Positions 2,674 through 5,542 of a stretch of 5,542 nt of DNA are shown one piece after another. The notes under the pieces were generated by a model. The model did no database searches, was not told the origin of the DNA, and saw only the letters and a list, made by a program, of their open reading frames with translations. The position numbers and the translations under genes are program-made. Source of the stretch: Gammaproteobacteria bacterium (lineage in GTDB: Bacteria; Pseudomonadota; Gammaproteobacteria; QNFN01); assembly GCA_003645555.1 (NCBI GenBank), contig QNFN01000147.1:1-5542 (forward strand). Reading direction: 5' to 3'. Each line of letters begins with the position of its first letter. Positions within the stretch are counted from its first letter, which is position 1.

Positions 2674-5542
2674 GGGTGGTGGTGGTGGTGGTGGTGGTGG
2701 TGCAAGCGAGCCGGCCACGTTGCTCAGCCCAGTGGTCAAGATGTTACCGGCCCCCGTAATCGGCGCGGTGCTGGCGACCAGGAAGTTCTGACCACCAATA
2801 TCGATCATGCCATCCTGGCCGATGGCGACCGCACCATCGTAGCCCGCTCCACCGATAAAGAGTGACGTTCCCGGGAATCTGGAGAAATGATCTGCGTTTG
2901 TGTAGTAAGTCGTCCCTGGCATGAGTGACGTTGGAATCTGGTCTTCCACGCCAACAGCAAGACTCGATGAGTAGGGCTGCATCTGGATGATGACATCTGG
3001 ATTGACTATCGGGGATCCCTCGCTGCCCGGCAACCAGGTATCGATGGTGTTGTTGAGCGTCACCAGGTCCGATTTGAGGTAGAGATAGTCACCATAGAAA
3101 TCGTAGTTGCCAAGACGAACCTCGTTCGGCGCAATAAATACCGCATTGGCATAACCCGACCCCGGTACATCGCCGCCATAGGCCGCGTAGGCATCCAGCA
3201 TGGCACTGTCACCGGCGAGAGTAGCGACGTCATAGCCGTTGTGCGTGACCAGAGTCACGTTAGCCAGATCGATACGGTCACCCGCGAGCACCGTCAATGC
3301 ATCAGCGTCGATCGTGACAAAGCTCGGTGCAAGCACGCTCCCACCGGCACTCAGCTTGGCGGCGCCATTGAGCGTTGTTACCTGGCCGAGAAGATTGAGA
3401 TCTCCTCCGGTGGCAAGAGTAATGTCACCGGAGTCGGCGATTGCATAGCCAACATCCAGGGATTCGCCGTTATTGAGGTAGATGTCGCCGCTGCCATAGG
3501 TTCTGAGCGTTGCGTAGCTGGTCAAGGCATTGGACAGATATATGTCACCGTCAGAGTTTTGAACATGCAGGTGATTCGTGGTGATCAGACCGTTGACGTT
3601 AATGTCACCTGCGCGCGTACCGTAGATGCTCAGGTAGTTGCTGCCTGCGTACGATGGATTGGTTGCCGTAGAGATCAAATCACCATTGACCTGCAGTGAG
3701 CCGTCAATTTGCAGGTAGATGTTGGCGTAGGTGTTCCCGATGGCTGCGAGCGTCCCGTCGATTGTCAGTGAATCTGGTGCGGCTGAGCTCGAGGCATAGT
3801 CGTAGTAATTGATGTAAGCGCCGCCGAATTCACTCCTGGCCTGAACACTTGCCGAACTGTCGATGACGATATTGTTCGCGCCTGAATAGTAATCGTAGAA
3901 GTAGACCTGTGCGTAATTGCTTCCATCGGCCAGCAGGTTGCCGGTGATGTTGAGTGTCGCGTCGCCTGTGCCGTGGTAGGAGTAGACCTGTGCATATCCG
4001 CCGCGTGCCGTGAGATTGCCCGCGATATTCTGTGTGCCACCGTAATTGTAGAGGTAGATGTAGGCGTTTCCGCTACTTGTCGAGTTCCCCAGGGCCTCCG
4101 AAAGCATGTCAGTTCGCACGTTGAGTGTGCCGTAGTTCTGCAGAGTGATTCTGGATTGCGTCGCCCCGATGGCCTCGACTGTCCCGTCGATAGTCATTGT
4201 TCCCGGCGTAGATTCGCTCGAGGTGTACTCGTAGAAATTGACGTGGGCACTCCCGAAGTCGCTCCTCGCCCTGAGTGTGGCTGTGCCCGCGATGTTGGTG
4301 GAGTTGCCATCGCCGTAGTAATCGTAGATGGTTACATTCGCATATTGCCCACCCTCGGCGATCAGGTTTCCAGTTATGTTCATCGTCCCGGCACCGGAAC
4401 CGTGGTAGGCCTGGACCTGCCCACGGTAGCCGCCACGTGCGAGGACATTGCCTGAAATGTTGGTTGTTCCGTTGTAACCGGTGATGTTGACGTAAGCACT
4501 GCCTGCGAAGGATGGGGTACCAAGCGCCTCGGCCACGAGATCCGTGCGTATCTCGAGTAGACCGTCATGCTGGATATTGATATTGGCATATGTAGCGCCG
4601 GTAGCTTCGATAAGACCATCGAGCGTCAGGCTTCCAGGTAAATCCGCGGTGGAGCTGTAATCATAGAAACTGATATAGGCATTCCCGAGTGAACTCACGG
4701 CCTGGACGGTGGCCGTGCTGCCGATCGTGATGTCGTCGGCACCACCGTAATAGTCATAGAAATACAGCTGGGCGTAATTCGCTCCCTCGGCACGCATGCT
4801 GCCGGTGACGTTGATCGCATTCGAGCCCGTGCCATTCCAGGTTTGGATGTTGGCGCTCCCCCCCTCGGCAAGCACATTGCCAGAGATGTTCAGCGTGCCT
4901 CCGTATCCGTACATGTAAATCTGGGCATACCCGGCAGAGGAAGGCGTTCCCAGGGCCTGGGCATGGACATCACCACGAACGTTGAGTAATCCGTCATTTT
5001 GGAACTGGATGTAACTGTAGGTTCCACCTCCAGCTTCGAGCGTGCCGTCGATCGTCATGGTGCCCGGCAGAGCCTGGCTCGATGTGTAGCTTTGAATGTG
5101 GATTCTCGACTGGCCGAATTCGCTCCAGGTGGAAAGCCGCGCCGTGCTCCCGATCAAGGTATTGTTGGCAGCTCCGTAGTTGTAATCGTAGAAATTGATA
5201 GTCGCGTAGTTGTCTCCCGAGGCCGTGAGATTGCCAGCGACATTGAATGAATTACCGTAGAGGTTGACCTGGCCTTGGCCCTCATAACCGTTTGCCGTCA
5301 GCGACACGCCGTTGGCGACGGTGATCTTGGTAGAAGCGCCCGAAGTGCCAAAAGATCCCGTGTAGTCGTAGAGCGAGACGACGGCATAGCCACTCGTCGT
5401 CCCGCGCGCCTCCGAAAGAAGGTCACCGTTGACATTGATCGAACCGGAGCTGGCCTGGAACTGCACGTACGCGGAAGCGTAAGGGTTGGTGGCTACCGAA
5501 TTCGTGAAATCGCCAGCTCGTGCGGTAATCCCGGCGCCCGTA
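2377..5542 (-). CDS. Large tandem-repeat beta-helix adhesin, filamentous-haemagglutinin-like (N-terminus off the window)
   Basis: The frame is open from the right window edge (first full codon at 5541) to the TAA at 2379-2377, giving 1,054 visible residues; the true start is upstream. A GTG at 5466 is internal, because repeat-like sequence continues in frame before it. Three full units of 143, 144 and 143 residues (5067-3778) are flanked by diverged or partial units. Rungs follow a pattern like N-I-x-G-N-L-x-A-x-G-x-x-Y-A-x-I, ending in Tyr-Asp-Tyr-rich turns, typical of a secreted right-handed beta-helix. Next come FHA-like rungs (GDIYL, GDITLATGGDLNLLG), a globular-looking region (about 3210-2710), nine prolines, an acidic tail and the ending LTCQ. 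Its only visible cysteine is the penultimate residue. No YadA or autotransporter barrel is visible at the C-terminus, so two-partner secretion with an outer-membrane TpsB partner is the likeliest export route. The substrate or receptor is unknown. The beta-helix call is fairly sure; the export route is inferred. Confidence 0.85.
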   Translation of the reverse strand, partial: TGAGITARAGDFTNSVATNPYASAYVQFQASSGSINVNGDLLSEARGTTSGYAVVSLYDYTGSFGTSGASTKITVANGVSLTANGYEGQGQVNLYGNSFNVAGNLTASGDNYATINFYDYNYGAANNTLIGSTARLSTWSEFGQSRIHIQSYTSSQALPGTMTIDGTLEAGGGTYSYIQFQNDGLLNVRGDVHAQALGTPSSAGYAQIYMYGYGGTLNISGNVLAEGGSANIQTWNGTGSNAINVTGSMRAEGANYAQLYFYDYYGGADDITIGSTATVQAVSSLGNAYISFYDYSSTADLPGSLTLDGLIEATGATYANINIQHDGLLEIRTDLVAEALGTPSFAGSAYVNITGYNGTTNISGNVLARGGYRGQVQAYHGSGAGTMNITGNLIAEGGQYANVTIYDYYGDGNSTNIAGTATLRARSDFGSAHVNFYEYTSSESTPGTMTIDGTVEAIGATQSRITLQNYGTLNVRTDMLSEALGNSTSSGNAYIYLYNYGGTQNIAGNLTARGGYAQVYSYHGTGDATLNITGNLLADGSNYAQVYFYDYYSGANNIVIDSSASVQARSEFGGAYINYYDYASSSAAPDSLTIDGTLAAIGNTYANIYLQIDGSLQVNGDLISTATNPSYAGSNYLSIYGTRAGDINVNGLITTNHLHVQNSDGDIYLSNALTSYATLRTYGSGDIYLNNGESLDVGYAIADSGDITLATGGDLNLLGQVTTLNGAAKLSAGGSVLAPSFVTIDADALTVLAGDRIDLANVTLVTHNGYDVATLAGDSAMLDAYAAYGGDVPGSGYANAVFIAPNEVRLGNYDFYGDYLYLKSDLVTLNNTIDTWLPGSEGSPIVNPDVIIQMQPYSSSLAVGVEDQIPTSLMPGTTYYTNADHFSRFPGTSLFIGGAGYDGAVAIGQDGMIDIGGQNFLVASTAPITGAGNILTTGLSNVAGSLAPPPPPPPPPAPTPTTEPLPPVNTGVVNTFVQQTTSTTPTETSATSVPQETVEANVPPEEQVEASTSSEEDSEVEPIPDVPVDMIAALESQPLVDGQVEVNGAVLTCQ
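2674..2701 (-). repeat. Nine-proline tract coded by a CCA triplet microsatellite
   Basis: Nine GGT triplets on the plus strand (2675-2701) are read on the minus strand as eight CCA codons followed by one CCC, giving nine consecutive prolines. The tract separates the folded region from the acidic tail. Slippage would change its length in frame. Translating such a run normally depends on elongation factor P. Confidence 0.9.
3577..3777 (-). repeat. Adhesin repeat unit 4, partial
   Basis: It begins PDSLTIDGTLAAIGNTYANI and keeps the first three rungs (compare NGDLIST with RGDVHAQ, and GDINVNGLITT with GTLNISGNVLA). It then loses the 143-residue layout and the Tyr-Asp-Tyr rungs. This marks the junction between the long-period repeats and the shorter FHA-like rungs that follow. 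Confidence 0.7.
3778..4206 (-). repeat. Adhesin repeat unit 3 (143 residues)
   Basis: It runs from PGTMTIDGTVEAIGATQSRI to YINYYDYASSSAA. It has the same five-rung order as units 1 and 2: TIDGT, LNVRTDMLSEALG, QNIAGNLTARGG, LNITGNLLADGSNYAQ and a closing rung. Tyr-Asp-Tyr occurs at 3889-3897 and 3796-3804. Confidence 0.88.
4207..4638 (-). repeat. Adhesin repeat unit 2 (144 residues)
   Basis: It runs from PGSLTLDGLIEATGATYANI to AHVNFYEYTSSEST. Over its first 70 residues, 42 match unit 1 in a hand alignment. Tyr-Asp-Tyr lies at 4318-4326 and Tyr-Glu-Tyr at 4225-4233. It is one residue longer than its neighbours, in the middle rung (YRGQVQAYHG). Confidence 0.88.
4639..5067 (-). repeat. Adhesin repeat unit 1 (143 residues)
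   Basis: It runs from PGTMTIDGTLEAGGGTYSYI to YISFYDYSSTADL. Five rungs of roughly 24-34 residues are visible, each with a short I/V/L-x-G-x-L-x-A core. Tyr-Asp-Tyr lies at 4750-4758 and 4657-4665. Confidence 0.88.
5068..5541 (-). repeat. Adhesin repeat region upstream of unit 1, diverged and cut by the window edge
   Basis: The rungs INVNGDLLSEARGTTSGYA, FNVAGNLTASGDNYATINF and TLIGSTARLSTWSEFGQSRI match the second, fourth and fifth rungs of the complete units. The third rung (TKITVANGVSLTANG) is more divergent and longer. Tyr-Asp-Tyr occurs at 5362-5370 and 5182-5190. The sequence stays repeat-like to the edge, so more units probably lie beyond it. Confidence 0.7.

Noticed and set aside
2255..2791. 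Plus-strand frame with a poly-glycine run
   Set aside because: It is the antisense reading of the proline microsatellite and acidic tail of the adhesin; it crosses the adhesin-fecR junction and has no domain.
5464..5466. GTG at 5466 as the start of the large protein
   Set aside because: The frame stays open to the right window edge and the sequence before it (TGAGITARAGDF, then NPYASAYVQFQ) is repeat-like, so this is an internal valine codon.
3577..5542. Regularly spaced repeats as a CRISPR array
   Set aside because: The period is about 430 bp, copies are diverged at DNA level, and the reading frame is continuous throughout. They are protein-coding repeats.

Overview
The window is one strip of co-directional genes, all on the minus strand, so it is transcribed from right to left. 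It reads: the 3' part of a very large repetitive surface or secreted protein (2377 to beyond 5542), a FecR-domain exported protein (1395-2363), a SapC-family protein (647-1393), and the 5' part of a P-loop protein that looks like a sulfotransferase (588 to beyond 1). Intergenic gaps are 13, 1 and 58 nt, so the four probably form one operon, possibly with an extra internal promoter before the last gene. No RNA gene, insertion sequence, integrase, attachment site or CRISPR array is visible. The many plus-strand open frames are antisense shadows of these genes.

The large protein dominates. Its visible 1,054 residues hold three complete tandem units of 143-144 residues, with partial or diverged units on both sides. 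Each unit is built from about five smaller rungs that alternate hydrophobic and polar residues and fit a right-handed beta-helix, as in filamentous haemagglutinin-like adhesins. The rungs carry a striking Tyr-Asp/Glu-Tyr motif (eight copies visible). After the repeats come shorter FHA-like rungs, a less repetitive C-terminal domain, a run of nine prolines, an acidic Thr/Ser/Pro/Glu-rich tail and one cysteine next to the last residue. The N-terminus, where a signal peptide and secretion domain would sit, lies off the right edge.

The moderately high GC content, strong Shine-Dalgarno sites, the SapC family and the FHA-like/FecR pairing point to a Gram-negative proteobacterium, probably a gammaproteobacterium. 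The genus cannot be read from this sequence.

Working model (inference): the operon makes, exports and perhaps chemically modifies a surface fibre. FecR would be an envelope accessory, and SapC belongs to a family named after surface-layer proteins. The P-loop enzyme could sulfate a product, and the tyrosines flanked by acidic residues in the repeats are an attractive but unproven substrate.
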